A stretch of DNA of 64,000 nucleotides from Lachnospiraceae bacterium (GCA_015057005.1 SVFF01000007.1:1-64000); one strand, 5' to 3'. Counted from the first letter of the stretch, positions 32,349-41,608 are shown. Notes: generated from the letters alone by a model not told the origin. Made by a program: numbers and translations.

Positions 32349-33212
32349 GTGAGTAGTCTTTTGATAGATACCCATACTCATTATGTGCATAAACGTTTTG
32401 ATTCAGGCCGTGATATGATTATTAAGGGACTTAAAGAGTGTGGAATAATAGCTGCTGTAGAGGGCGCAATAGACTTTGATAGCAATCAGCGGATGAAGTA
32501 CTTATCTGAAACATTTCCTCAGATATATATGACAACAGGGTGTCACCCCAATTGTATTGAAGAAATGAACGCAGAAAAATATAAAGAGATAGTTGATTTC
32601 TTGGAGTATGATAAGGTGGTTGGAATTGGAGAAACCGGGTTGGATTATGCTAGAAATAAGACCAGAGAACAGATACATAGCCAACAGGAATGGTTTGAAC
32701 GTTTTATTAAATTGTCTATAAGCGTGGGTAAGCCTTTAGTCGTTCATTGTAGAGATGCATACGATGATTTGATCAATATTTTACAAAAATATACATTGTT
32801 AGAAAGGCCAGGTGTTATTCATAGTTTTAATGGGGACGCTGAGCAGGCAAGAACGGTGATAGAATTGGGATTTTTCTTAGGCGTGAATGGGATGTTCACT
32901 AAAATGAATGAAGAATCCCCATTGCGTAGCGTCCTAAGAACAGTTCCCCTAGAGAGTATTGTTTTGGAAACGGATTCCCCGTATCTATTGCCGGCACATA
33001 TAGAGGGGAAAAGAAACACTTCCTATAATTTGCATCACATCGTTGAAAAACTTGCGGAATTGAGAGGGGAAAGTGCAGAATATATAAAAGCTGTGGTGTT
33101 AGACAATACAAGAGTATTGTATCCGACGATATTTGCCGATATTAAACGTACGAAAAGAGGGAAAAAATGTATTCCAACGATACTATCAAGACCAAAATTA
33201 GACAGAAATTGA
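32349..33212 (+). CDS. TatD-family metal-dependent hydrolase
   Basis: 287 residues from GTG 32349, chosen because the family begins at LLIDTHTH and GAAAGGG lies upstream; ATG 32325 and an upstream frame to 32304 are alternatives. TatD signatures are present: HTH metal site, GIGETGLDY, VVHCRDAYDD, VIHSFNGD and LETDSPYLLP. Family members are 3'-5' DNases or D-aminoacyl-tRNA deacylase-like hydrolases in the cytoplasm. The last 46 bases overlap the next gene. It is an accessory paralogue rather than the housekeeping copy, judged from its AT-rich island setting. Confidence 0.88.
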   Translation: MSSLLIDTHTHYVHKRFDSGRDMIIKGLKECGIIAAVEGAIDFDSNQRMKYLSETFPQIYMTTGCHPNCIEEMNAEKYKEIVDFLEYDKVVGIGETGLDYARNKTREQIHSQQEWFERFIKLSISVGKPLVVHCRDAYDDLINILQKYTLLERPGVIHSFNGDAEQARTVIELGFFLGVNGMFTKMNEESPLRSVLRTVPLESIVLETDSPYLLPAHIEGKRNTSYNLHHIVEKLAELRGESAEYIKAVVLDNTRVLYPTIFADIKRTKRGKKCIPTILSRPKLDRN

Positions 33213-33898
33213 AATATAACGCCATATCGGATCTCATGTACAAGACGTGGATAGAAAGACTTTCCTTCAATGAGAATGAGAACGGAATATTAGAAGTCCT
33301 GATCCCCTGTACCGAACAAGATCTGCCGTTCATGGTAAGTTATATACAACATAAATACCAACAACTCTTCAAGCTGATTTTCCTTGAGGATGGCCGTGAG
33401 ATAGAGATTTCTTTTACCCCAGTTCTTCAAAAAGAAGAAAAAAATCTCCCAATTGAGCGAAGCAGCAATGTTTCAAAAGAACTTAAGGAACTCCACTGTT
33501 CTATGAGTGAATTCCGTTACAAACTCACCATGTATGCCGTTTTACTCGAATTGATGGGGATTGATACCGTACCATTTCACATGTTAAATGCATATAAAGA
33601 AAACATAGACTTTATAGATGCAATTCATACGACTGCAGAAAAATTGCAGAACGATATTGACCAGTCTCTTTTGCAACAGCTTGAATCCTTGTTTGCATCG
33701 CATAGCAAACAAGCATATAAGCTCATTGAGAAAGTTGTTTTTAGTGGAATACCAACGATAATGGCAGATGTTGCATTTGGACAGGAGTATGTGAATCAAA
33801 CAGAAATGTTTGAATTACGTTACCTGATAGAAAAGGCAGCAACTAGAAAGCCCGTTCGCGGATATTTAGCTAGTGTTGATAGCATCGAGGTATCATAA
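33167..33898 (+). CDS. DnaA-N-domain-like protein with helical extension
   Basis: 243 residues. Residues 1-85 match the DnaA N-terminal domain pattern (IRQKLKYNAISDLMYKTWIE, then LEVLIPCTEQDLPF and YIQHKYQQLFKL), the part of DnaA that recruits helicase and partner proteins. The rest (100-243) is helical and unassigned. The AAA+ and DNA-binding parts of DnaA are absent, but a complementary protein lies at 37778. It overlaps the end of the TatD gene; GAGGG precedes ATG. Confidence 0.7.
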   Translation: MYSNDTIKTKIRQKLKYNAISDLMYKTWIERLSFNENENGILEVLIPCTEQDLPFMVSYIQHKYQQLFKLIFLEDGREIEISFTPVLQKEEKNLPIERSSNVSKELKELHCSMSEFRYKLTMYAVLLELMGIDTVPFHMLNAYKENIDFIDAIHTTAEKLQNDIDQSLLQQLESLFASHSKQAYKLIEKVVFSGIPTIMADVAFGQEYVNQTEMFELRYLIEKAATRKPVRGYLASVDSIEVS

Positions 33899-34023
33899 CA
33901 GTTAAATGCCCCCCTGAACGAGTAGTTGGATGACATCTGGCTGAAATAGGAATTTTGATATTTCACCAAGCATTCTGCCGTGGGAAGTCAAAAAGGAAAC
34001 GAGAGACGAAGGAGCAGATAATT

Positions 34024-35190
34024 ATGGACAAGAAAATACGAATGAAAGACTTATCGTCAATATCTCCATTAGAATGTATCATTGAGCATATATATTGGAT
34101 GTTTATTATTTTCATTGATTATAAAATCGTGATGTTTCTTCCATTAAATGGATTGTCCTTTGAAAAGTCAAAACAGATAATGATTCTGTGTATGGTAGGT
34201 GCTTCTGTTGTTGGAACAGCCATTCGTTGGAGGAAGTTCATGACAACAAGAGGAGTATTGGCTGACATTATGGTTGGTCTTGGTATTTATACCATCTTTG
34301 TGTACAAAACATATTATTCTGAGTGGATAAAAATATTATATATTACATTCCTTATTATTTCTGCGATTTATATGATTTTTATGGTATTTAGAAAAAGCAG
34401 AGGAAAGTTTCTGTTTGAAATTAGAAATAAATACAGAAGAAGAGTAATTATTAAAATACGTATGAATAGATTTTTAAGCACATCGGGCTTAATAGTAGGG
34501 GTATTGATGACTGTCCTTATGGTACCGATTGCATATAACCGTCTCATTCATGGTGGCATTGTCGTCGCTGATGTTATGCATAGCGATACTAAAGGGTTTG
34601 ATGCTAATTATACTGCAAATGAATGGAGTCTTAAGTATAACTTTGATAGTATCTCAAAAATAAGATTTAAATCGGAATGGGACTTGCTATCAACGAAAGA
34701 AAAGCTAAATGTACTGCAAGATATATGTAACTGTGAAACGAACTATTGGGGAATGGATTTTAGAGTTACCATTGTCATGGATGATTTGGAGGGATATACA
34801 CTTGGTTCTTATTGTGATTCAGATAGAAGGATTACAATCGATAAGCAACATCTTGAGAACGATAATCCAGAAGAAATTTTGGATACTGTTTTGCACGAGA
34901 TGTATCATGCCTGGGAATGTAGTTTGGTTCGTTTATACCTTGATGCATCTGATTCTCAGAAAAAAATGAGAGTATTCCAACATTGTGAGGAATACATTGA
35001 GGAAATGATGAACTATCAAGATGGCGGGGCTGATTATGAATCACATATGAGTTATTTTGGTCAGTATATGGAACGTGATAGTCGTGCTTATGCAGCTGCG
35101 GCAGTAAAAGACTATTATGATGAAATTGACCTAATTTTAGCTGAACAAAATAAGCATAATAAAAGGGTACCGGACGATGAGGACGATTAA
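34024..35190 (+). CDS. Membrane-bound HExxH metalloprotease-like protein
   Basis: 388 residues from ATG 34024 (AAGGAG nine bases upstream); the frame runs further up without a ribosome site. Four to five hydrophobic helices lie in residues 15-180, then a soluble domain with LHEMYHAWE (HExxH zinc motif, about 290-298) and a later Glu/Asp-rich region that could supply the third ligand. The layout (membrane part, then peptidase domain) fits a membrane-tethered zinc peptidase of no family I can name. Whether the catalytic domain faces in or out is unclear. Confidence 0.72.
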   Translation: MDKKIRMKDLSSISPLECIIEHIYWMFIIFIDYKIVMFLPLNGLSFEKSKQIMILCMVGASVVGTAIRWRKFMTTRGVLADIMVGLGIYTIFVYKTYYSEWIKILYITFLIISAIYMIFMVFRKSRGKFLFEIRNKYRRRVIIKIRMNRFLSTSGLIVGVLMTVLMVPIAYNRLIHGGIVVADVMHSDTKGFDANYTANEWSLKYNFDSISKIRFKSEWDLLSTKEKLNVLQDICNCETNYWGMDFRVTIVMDDLEGYTLGSYCDSDRRITIDKQHLENDNPEEILDTVLHEMYHAWECSLVRLYLDASDSQKKMRVFQHCEEYIEEMMNYQDGGADYESHMSYFGQYMERDSRAYAAAAVKDYYDEIDLILAEQNKHNKRVPDDEDD

Positions 35191-35305
35191 AAATGAATAA
35201 ATTTCAAAGAGAAGTCCCTTTTGGTTGATATGCGCGTGATAGACGGGGGTTGTGAACAAAAGTAGTTGAGCAAAGTGAAGATTGAAAGAAGAGTGGGTAG
35301 AAAGT

Positions 35306-35467
35306 ATGAAATTGAAAATGAAAGACATTTTCGATGAGAAGAGTACCAGAGTAGATTGTGAACTAGAAGAATTACTCGATTTTTTTAGGGAAGGAATTTA
35401 TATGGATCAAGAAGGAAATGTGAAAAGGATGCCGTATACATTGCAACAGTTAAAAGTGTCGATGTGA
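35306..35467 (+). CDS. Small hypothetical protein
   Basis: 53 residues from ATG 35306 (or 61 from TTG 35282). It is charged and helical (DCELEELLDFFREGIYMDQE). The ribosome site is weak (GGGTAGAAAG). It lies between the protease gene and the 405-residue gene on the same strand. Family unknown. Confidence 0.45.
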   Translation: MKLKMKDIFDEKSTRVDCELEELLDFFREGIYMDQEGNVKRMPYTLQQLKVSM

Positions 35468-35518
35468 TAGGAAGTGATTCAATATAGGTGCTGGATGATT
35501 TGAAGATAAGAGGAAAAT

Positions 35519-36736
35519 ATGAATAAAGAACTTGAATATATGAAATGTAGACGAAGAGAGTGTGAAGAAATTAATGCGTTTATTTTTATTACGGAAGATG
35601 GGAATGAACTGCGCTTTTTCTTTTGGGGTAAGAATGATAGAGTTTGCCATAGATTATCTATTCGATATGGGGAGAATAATCTGGAAAAACAAGAATTGTT
35701 CTTGATGATAATTGTTGGTCGAACATGGTATATTGATCATGCCTTGTTGACGGAGACGAAAGTGATTTTAAATAAAAGCGGATTAGATGTCAAATGTTAT
35801 GAAAAAGAACCGGTGGAAATATTGTGCCATTTGTTTTTTGGATTTTGTGATCATCCGGCAGGTGTATTATATAGAACCGGTATGAATCATATTGCGATGG
35901 GAGTGCTTAGAGGAGAAATCTATGATGTGGCAGAAGGTAAGAGTGTGGAAGATGTTCTTGCAATCCCGAAAGTTTTTTTGCACGCTTTAAATAATAAGAA
36001 TTATATACGCTTTATACAAAATAAGCGAACACGTATTCTGTTTAAAGAGGTTTATACCGAGTATGAGTTAGAAAATGATCTTCAAAAGCCATTGCTGGAG
36101 CATCAGATTAGATACATTATAGAAAGTTTTCAATATGGAGAATTTCAAGTGCCCGTATTGCATTTCTTAGGGGAAATTGATATGAAAGAAGCATTAACGT
36201 ATGTTCTTTATTTACAGAAAAGAGAACTGCTTTGGCCTTACATAAGACTTAAGAAGATTCCGGAAAGTCCTAATGAGTTGTATTGGCTTGCCGAGGAAGC
36301 CTCAATGGCGTTAGGCTTTATTCAATTAGATATGAGTATTTATCTTTTGAATAAGAAAAACTTCTTTCAAAGCCTGTTTTATGAGACTGAAAGTTACATA
36401 TGCGATTTTGTTATGACAGCATCTGAAGCATATGGCTTGGTACAACATGGATTCTTGACAGTGGGTTACATTAACTTATATTTCAAGGATTTGGCATCGC
36501 AGAAGCAAACTAGACTGATTATGACGATTAAGGAAAAGGATGATCCCGCAAATATAATGATGTGTATCGTATTAGGGCCAACCCAAAATATTTGCGTTGT
36601 TTCACGTAAGGCGTTATTGCCCGACAAAGTATGGGATTTTTATGAAAATTGGCTGAAGGATAATAAGTTGTGTTACGATTCCTTTTTCGAAAGCTATGAA
36701 GGGAAAATACAAGATGAAATGCTTGAGATTGGATGA
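35519..36736 (+). CDS. Hypothetical 405-residue protein
   Basis: A soluble protein without signal peptide or membrane helix, rich in aromatic residues and Lys/Glu; no family is recognised. The middle has SVEDVLAIPKVFLHALNN followed by long helices. This faintly recalls PcfJ-type plasmid proteins, but the usual PcfJ motifs are not seen. GAGGAAAAT precedes ATG 35519. It is followed 17 bases later by the small gene at 36754, so they are co-transcribed. Confidence 0.65.
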   Translation: MNKELEYMKCRRRECEEINAFIFITEDGNELRFFFWGKNDRVCHRLSIRYGENNLEKQELFLMIIVGRTWYIDHALLTETKVILNKSGLDVKCYEKEPVEILCHLFFGFCDHPAGVLYRTGMNHIAMGVLRGEIYDVAEGKSVEDVLAIPKVFLHALNNKNYIRFIQNKRTRILFKEVYTEYELENDLQKPLLEHQIRYIIESFQYGEFQVPVLHFLGEIDMKEALTYVLYLQKRELLWPYIRLKKIPESPNELYWLAEEASMALGFIQLDMSIYLLNKKNFFQSLFYETESYICDFVMTASEAYGLVQHGFLTVGYINLYFKDLASQKQTRLIMTIKEKDDPANIMMCIVLGPTQNICVVSRKALLPDKVWDFYENWLKDNKLCYDSFFESYEGKIQDEMLEIG

Positions 36737-36753
36737 CTATATTAGGAGAGATT

Positions 36754-36921
36754 ATGGGACGATTATTATTAAATAGAAGAGGCTTAAATACGAAAATTGG
36801 ATGCCAACAGATTCTTGGCAAGATTCAAGAAGAAAATATTTTAAAAAGATATAATAGAATCTTATCTGTATCAAATGAAGATGTGCTTGTGATTGAAAAT
36901 GGACATCATAGGGGAGAGTAA
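36754..36921 (+). CDS. Small basic hypothetical protein
   Basis: 55 residues from ATG 36754, preceded by TTAGGAGAGATT. It is basic at the front (GRLLLNRRGLNTK), with a beta-like end (ILSVSNEDVLVIENG). No family is recognised. The ribosome site and position between two co-oriented genes support it. Confidence 0.55.
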   Translation: MGRLLLNRRGLNTKIGCQQILGKIQEENILKRYNRILSVSNEDVLVIENGHHRGE

Positions 36922-36961
36922 GAACAAGTGGCTTATTACAAAAGAAAGGCTGGGTTTAGTG

Positions 36962-37270
36962 ATGGAAATATATTTGTCTTTATTTAGAGATCTTGCAAAA
37001 TTATATAAAAAAGAAAAAGAACTATTCGTAGAAGTAGCCTTTTTCGGGAATAAAAAATTTGTCTATACCAGCAGCATGAAAATATATACATTGGAATTAG
37101 AGGAAGATTATATTTTCGTTATGTTTGACAACGGATGTCAAATGTTTGTGAACAAGCAGGATGAAGTTTCTTATGATATTAGAGGTGATGTTGTTTATAA
37201 AAATCAATACATTATCATTAACGATTCCGGAGATTGCCGTGTAAGGATTGATTGTGACGAGAGATACTAG
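36962..37270 (+). CDS. Hypothetical protein, 102 residues
   Basis: ATG 36962 follows GAAAGG by 12 bases; the frame is open from 36893, overlapping the previous gene, so an earlier start is possible. A helical N-terminus (SLFRDLAKLYKKEKELFVEV) is followed by a beta-rich remainder with several YxIxxxD strands. Family unknown. It lies in the plus-strand series that leads to the second DnaA-N-like gene. Confidence 0.5.
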   Translation: MEIYLSLFRDLAKLYKKEKELFVEVAFFGNKKFVYTSSMKIYTLELEEDYIFVMFDNGCQMFVNKQDEVSYDIRGDVVYKNQYIIINDSGDCRVRIDCDERY

Positions 37271-37377
37271 TGGTGTTGTGGCTGTTATAGAAGTCGCGAT
37301 TGATTTCCCTAGCAACCAAAAGATGAAGATAATTTCTTTCGGCACAAAGAAAATATACATTGAGGAGGAGTGAAAGT

Positions 37378-37662
37378 ATGCGGGAAATTATTGAAAATTG
37401 GGAAGATATAAAAAATACTGTAAAAGAAGAAAATTGTATTAGTGATGTATCTTTCAAAATTTGGATCGAACCTATGAGGATAGCAGAAATAAGAAGAGAT
37501 TGTCTTTATGTTCTTCTAATGGCGGAAGCAAACCAGAAAAACATAGAGGCCTACGTTACCAGAAAGTATAGGGTGCCCTTCGAGAAGGTAGTGGAAACCT
37601 ATTGCGGTACGACTATGGATGTACGTTTTATTGTCAGAAAGGGAAGTGAAATGTCAGAGTAA
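37378..37662 (+). CDS. Free-standing DnaA N-terminal-domain-like protein
   Basis: 94 residues from ATG 37378, with a very strong GAGGAGGAG ribosome site. The whole protein is one DnaA-N-like domain: NWEDIKNTVKEENCISDVSF, then KIWIEPMRI, a beta strand CLYVLLM, and YVTRKYRVPFEKVVETY. It has no AAA+ or DNA-binding part. It could bind the DnaA-like AAA+ protein encoded convergently at 37778, or compete with host DnaA for the helicase or other partners. That is inference. Confidence 0.75.
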   Translation: MREIIENWEDIKNTVKEENCISDVSFKIWIEPMRIAEIRRDCLYVLLMAEANQKNIEAYVTRKYRVPFEKVVETYCGTTMDVRFIVRKGSEMSE

Positions 37663-37737
37663 GAAGATTAGAGAGGGATTGATGGGGGGCTCCCGATTAT
37701 ATAAAAGGTAGATTTTCTCTACTAGTTTTGAAAAATC

Positions 37738-37783
37738 ACATAAAAACCATCCGGAATTTGCTGCCTCCGGATGGTTTTTATGT
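37738..37783. terminator. Bidirectional terminator between DnaA-N-like and DnaA-like genes
   Basis: An 18-bp perfect stem, ACATAAAAACCATCCGGA with TCCGGATGGTTTTTATGT. A-rich and T-rich arm ends give a T tract on either strand, as needed between convergent genes. It slightly overlaps the end of the DnaA-like frame. Confidence 0.85.
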
Positions 37784-38797
37784 GTCAGAAAGAAGTATTC
37801 TAGATAATTGATCGATTCGGTCATATAATGGAGCGTTGCTCAGTATTTCTTTTTCTACCTTGTGAATGGAATACATAATGGTCGAATGATCACGTTGAAA
37901 AGCTTTTGCAATTTCCGTAACGGAAGAATTAAGAAGCTTATATGAAAGGTATTGCGCAATTTGGCGTGCATGCACAAAGTCCGGATCTCTGCTTTTGCCA
38001 ATAAGAGCGGTGGTAGAGACATCATAAAAATCGCTTACCGTATCAATAATCTTTTGAATATTCAATTCAGTGTTGTGTTGAACGATGAGGTCACGAATTA
38101 GTATTGAACATTCTGAAATAGATAGGGTTGTATTGGAGTCACACAATGCTATAAGTCGGTTTGCCGCACCTTGTATGGAACGAACAGAGAGAATTTGTTC
38201 CGCGACATAATTTTCAATTTCTTCAGCCATGAGAACTCCACGTTCTTCGCAGTATTTTCTGAAAATCAATCTTCTTTCCATTAAGTCAGCGGAGTGCAAG
38301 TTTAATAACAGCCCCCCACAAAGTCTCGAAACGTATCTTGGATGAAGTGAAGAGATGGATTTGGGATCAACATTTGATGTTAAAATAACCTTGGCATTAT
38401 TCATACACAAAAAATCTGTGGTCTTAATCACCTCTGCCATTAATGCATTTTTGTTGTAGAAAAAATCGATCCCATCTAAGAAAAAGAATGTCGTATCATT
38501 GCGTATGGATTTTTTAAAGCGGACAATGTCTGTATGAGTTCCGCTTTGAAATAGAGATACGTATTTATTTGCAAAATCTTCGGCTTGAAAAAAAACAATT
38601 TTGCCGGCTTTAGATTTTTCTAATGAATTGCGTGCAGCATTTACCAAAGTACTCTTTCCTGAACCAGATGGTCCAACTACTAAAAGGAGAGACGGGAGCG
38701 CGGATGGATTTCGGCATAATTCGAGAAAAACATTTTTGGCCAAAATATTTGGCTTTTGTATTGCAATGTATTTTTCTAAAGGATCCGTATTGTTCAT
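37778..38797 (-). CDS. DnaA-like AAA+ protein lacking the N-terminal domain
   Basis: 339 residues. The AAA+ part has Walker A GPSGSGKST (normal DnaA has a GLGKTH type) and Walker B FFFLDGIDFF. The C-terminal part is the DnaA DNA-binding domain with its signature region (ARQIAQYLSYKLLNSSVTEI, then AKAFQRDHSTIMYSIHKV). Domain I of DnaA is missing, but two free domain-I-like proteins are encoded nearby (33167, 37378), as if DnaA had been split. GAGGTG lies seven bases before ATG 38797. It may start replication of the island or modulate host initiation; Hda-like regulators also lack domain I but lack domain IV too. Confidence 0.85.
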   Translation of the reverse strand: MNNTDPLEKYIAIQKPNILAKNVFLELCRNPSALPSLLLVVGPSGSGKSTLVNAARNSLEKSKAGKIVFFQAEDFANKYVSLFQSGTHTDIVRFKKSIRNDTTFFFLDGIDFFYNKNALMAEVIKTTDFLCMNNAKVILTSNVDPKSISSLHPRYVSRLCGGLLLNLHSADLMERRLIFRKYCEERGVLMAEEIENYVAEQILSVRSIQGAANRLIALCDSNTTLSISECSILIRDLIVQHNTELNIQKIIDTVSDFYDVSTTALIGKSRDPDFVHARQIAQYLSYKLLNSSVTEIAKAFQRDHSTIMYSIHKVEKEILSNAPLYDRIDQLSRILLSDT

Positions 38798-38945
38798 ACG
38801 CTTTCACCTCTTTTGTTAATTTACTTCCACTGTATTTATGACGGACTCCATGTTTTGTGCGACAATTGATGCAATTAAGTTACTTACATGATATCAAAAA
38901 TGGCAAGAAATGAAAAGTACATTTATAATGAATTTGCAGACGATA

Positions 38946-39035
38946 CCGTTTCCGGTACCGGGAGGCGTTGACGTTGTAATCCTCCTTTTTGCTAGATTTC
39001 CCGGTGCGAAAAATCATTCAAGTCCCATCTTCCGC
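38946..39035 (+). repeat. 90-bp dispersed repeat, copy 2
   Basis: Same limits as copy 1 and differing from it at four positions (one in TTTCCGG, three in GCTAGA). It lies at the right edge of the accessory region, between the DnaA-like gene and the core-like two-component system, and is followed by a perfect plus-strand terminator. One frame is open through all three copies (peptide GGVDVVILLF ... HSSPIFR), but all differences between the copies in that frame change the amino acid, so coding is unlikely. Confidence 0.85.
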
Positions 39036-39050
39036 ATGAAAAACGAAATC

Positions 39051-39079
39051 AGAGCAGGTCAAATGACCTGCTCTTTTTT
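39051..39079 (+). terminator. Rho-independent terminator after repeat copy 2
   Basis: AGAGCAGGTCA pairs with TGACCTGCTCT (11 bp), two-base loop, then TTTTTT. The T run is only on the plus strand, so it ends a transcript coming through the repeat, not the minus-strand response regulator gene next to it. Confidence 0.85.
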
Positions 39080-39750
39080 CAATCAATCTTATATCGCATA
39101 CACGGCCTTCCGCCGGTCTCGTAATTCATTTCTCCGATGACTTTGCCGGATTCTGCCAGATAATTCATATATCTCCTGACGGTAACACCAGTTAGTCCAA
39201 TTTCTTTGGCGATTTCATCTCCGGTCAGCCAGATACCGCAGGTTTCTTTCAAATGGGCCAAAATGAGCTGCATAGTCTTGTCTTGAATCCCTTTGGGGTG
39301 AAGATTATCCCCTTTTCTGCGGGCATTATCAATGATGTGGTCGATACTTGTTTGGTTCAGGGTATCAATGTCTTTGAGGGCATGCGTCTGTGCAATAAAT
39401 TTTTCCAGTGCCATCTGAAATCGCTCAAAGGTGAAGGGTTTTACCAGATAGTCCACAATGCCCAGGTGCAGGGCTTCCTCCAGGGATTCCCGGTCATTGG
39501 CAGCGGTGACCATAATGGCCTCTGTCATAATTTTACGGTTGCGTATCTGGCGGAGAGTTTCAAAACCATCCATGTGGGGCATATAGACATCTAAAACCAA
39601 TAGATCCACGTCATTGTTTTCCAGGAAAGACAGCGCACTGTTGCCGTCTTTGCATTTTCCCGCAATATGGAAATGCTTGTTGCTTTTAATGTACTGTTCA
39701 TTTATCAATGCTACCATTGGGTCATCTTCTACAATAAGGACCTGATACAT
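39079..39750 (-). CDS. CitB/DcuR-family response regulator
   Basis: 223 residues: receiver domain 1-125 with acidic pocket EDD, phospho-acceptor in LVLDVYMPHMDG (about D54) and Lys in YLVKPF, then a winged-helix C-terminus (TGDEIAKEIGLTGVTVRRYM) typical of CitB/DcuR/CitT regulators, which respond to di- and tricarboxylates. It is the partner of the kinase gene just upstream (three-base gap). The likely targets are the transport or metabolism of organic acids, perhaps the CstA-type carriers or the PQ-loop pair nearby. The targets are inferred. Confidence 0.9.
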   Translation of the reverse strand: MYQVLIVEDDPMVALINEQYIKSNKHFHIAGKCKDGNSALSFLENNDVDLLVLDVYMPHMDGFETLRQIRNRKIMTEAIMVTAANDRESLEEALHLGIVDYLVKPFTFERFQMALEKFIAQTHALKDIDTLNQTSIDHIIDNARRKGDNLHPKGIQDKTMQLILAHLKETCGIWLTGDEIAKEIGLTGVTVRRYMNYLAESGKVIGEMNYETGGRPCMRYKID

Positions 39751-39753
39751 GCG

Positions 39754-41397
39754 CTATCCCTCCATTTTAGTTTCTTTTGTAAAGGTGATGGAGAAGGAAG
39801 TTCCCACGTCCTCTTGAGACTCTACGGTGATGGAACCACCGAAATTTTTCACCATGGATCGTACCTGATAGAGTCCGGTTCCGCGGCCTTCTCCCTTTGT
39901 AGAATATCCATTTTCAAAAATAAAGTTCAGATCTTCTTTTTTGATGCCGCTTCCGGTATCGTCCACCGTAATCAACACTGCTCCGGGCCGTGAATAGATA
40001 CCGAACATTAACTCCTTGCGGGTCTGGTAATCGCTGTCTTCGTTCATAGCGTCAAAGGCATTGTCCAGAAGATTGCCGATGACGGTTATCAGCATTTCTG
40101 ATGGCAGATTCATATCAGCCGGTGAATAATAGCTACTTTCCCGCAAAATAAAGGTTACATTCAGCTCCGATGCTCTTGCAATCTTGCCGATCAGCAGGGC
40201 GGCCACGGAAGGTTCGCTGACGGCATTCATCACCCTGCTGATATTCTCGCGCTGTACCATGCTGATATTTTGGATATAGGCAGTAGCGTCATCATACATT
40301 TGCATCTGGATAAGCCCCAGGATGACATGGAGTTTGTTGGTAAAGTCGTGATTGTTGGCTCTCATAGAATCCACAAGATATCTGGTGCCGGATAAGTCTT
40401 CCATCAGTTTTGTGTATTCCGCTCGGTTGTGCAGGATGGCAATAGCGCCTACTGAATGCGCCTCCTCCTGGATGGGGACACGGTCCAGTAAGATATCCGC
40501 TTTGCTGAGACTGACATTGAATTCCCGGTTACCGTTTTTGAGGGTATTGGAAAGAATCGGATCAGCCAGTGAATCAATGTGTTGTCCGGCTAAAGATGCC
40601 TGGGGATCGGTGCATAACATATGGACAGCGGCCTCATTGGCAAACTGTATGAAACCATACTCATCCACAGCAAGAATACCTTCTTTTAACGTTTCGAGGA
40701 TATTGTCCCTCATTTTGTACATTGCAGTGAATACATCCGGCTCATAACCAAGGAGACTCTTTTTGACTTTGACGGAAAGTTCCGTTGCAATAATAAGCTC
40801 TATCAAAATTGCTACAATTGTTATTAAGAGGAAGATAAAGAACATTTGGATCGTTTCAAGCTGGATGTTTTTAGTCAGCATGATGGCCATTACAAAGCCC
40901 GCATAATCACCGTTCTCGTTGTAGATGGCAGCATAGGCACGGCGTTGGCTGCCGGAAGGACCTGTTTCGTCTACGGTGTAGTAGCCGCCGGATTGTCTGG
41001 CAAATTCAGGCAGGTTTCCGGTATATTCTGTTCCCACCAGGGCGTGATTGGAGTGGTAGATACGAATATTGTCCGTATTAACTACCGATATAACATCAAT
41101 GGCGTCCAAGGTTTCTTTTAACGTATCCAGATATTCCGAAAGTACAATGTCAGCCATATCATCAAAGCTATCGTCCCGGACCAGCATGGGCGAGCGGGCG
41201 ATGGCTTCAGCAATATTTTGAAGGTTCTGGTCCCGCTTTTCTTTTTCAAATTGAAGATTGATCAAAGTTCCCGCTATGCCCAACATCAGAGCCAGCGAAA
41301 TAATGAGCACAAGCTGAGTACGGAAGAACAACTGTTGTATGCTTTTTAAGGAGATACGCGGTTTGTCGCCCGTGGTGTGCTGTTTTTGTTTTTTCAT
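39754..41397 (-). CDS. DcuS/CitA-family sensor histidine kinase
   Basis: 547 residues. Membrane helix at about 27-48, extracytoplasmic PAS-like ligand domain (about 55-175), second helix (about 178-200), cytoplasmic PAS domain (about 225-320), phospho-acceptor region NHDFTNKLHVILGL (the SPOB-like HDFxNKLH block of this family), and HATPase blocks NLLDNAFDAM, DTGSGI and GEGRGTGLY. In the family the outer domain binds a carboxylate such as fumarate, malate or citrate. Cotranscribed with the response regulator. The start ATG is close to the end of the divergent promoter region of the PQ-loop gene. Confidence 0.92.
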   Translation of the reverse strand: MKKQKQHTTGDKPRISLKSIQQLFFRTQLVLIISLALMLGIAGTLINLQFEKEKRDQNLQNIAEAIARSPMLVRDDSFDDMADIVLSEYLDTLKETLDAIDVISVVNTDNIRIYHSNHALVGTEYTGNLPEFARQSGGYYTVDETGPSGSQRRAYAAIYNENGDYAGFVMAIMLTKNIQLETIQMFFIFLLITIVAILIELIIATELSVKVKKSLLGYEPDVFTAMYKMRDNILETLKEGILAVDEYGFIQFANEAAVHMLCTDPQASLAGQHIDSLADPILSNTLKNGNREFNVSLSKADILLDRVPIQEEAHSVGAIAILHNRAEYTKLMEDLSGTRYLVDSMRANNHDFTNKLHVILGLIQMQMYDDATAYIQNISMVQRENISRVMNAVSEPSVAALLIGKIARASELNVTFILRESSYYSPADMNLPSEMLITVIGNLLDNAFDAMNEDSDYQTRKELMFGIYSRPGAVLITVDDTGSGIKKEDLNFIFENGYSTKGEGRGTGLYQVRSMVKNFGGSITVESQEDVGTSFSITFTKETKMEG

Positions 41398-41608
41398 AGG
41401 AATCTACCTTCCCACTATCATAATTTTTAATACCATATCATAGATTCTGCAGAATTTCAATTTCGCGGACTTATGAAAGGACTTTTGAAAGTTAAAAAAA
41501 TGAATCGGAAAAGAAAAATATATTACTAAATTGCGTAAAATTGTTTTTGTGATGGGGGAATGTTATTTTGACTGTGCAATCAAAACCAATCGCAAAGGAG
41601 ATTAAATT

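Noticed and set aside
4664..39035. The island as a complete self-transmissible element (ICE or prophage)
   Set aside because: No integrase, excisionase, relaxase, coupling protein or phage structural gene is visible; the FtsK-like proteins belong with WXG100-like genes and lack relaxase neighbours.
38946..39140. Repeat copies as protein-coding (peptide ending in HSSPIFR)
   Set aside because: Although one frame is open in all copies, all differences between copies change the amino acid, no ribosome site precedes, and hairpins follow; a non-coding element fits better.
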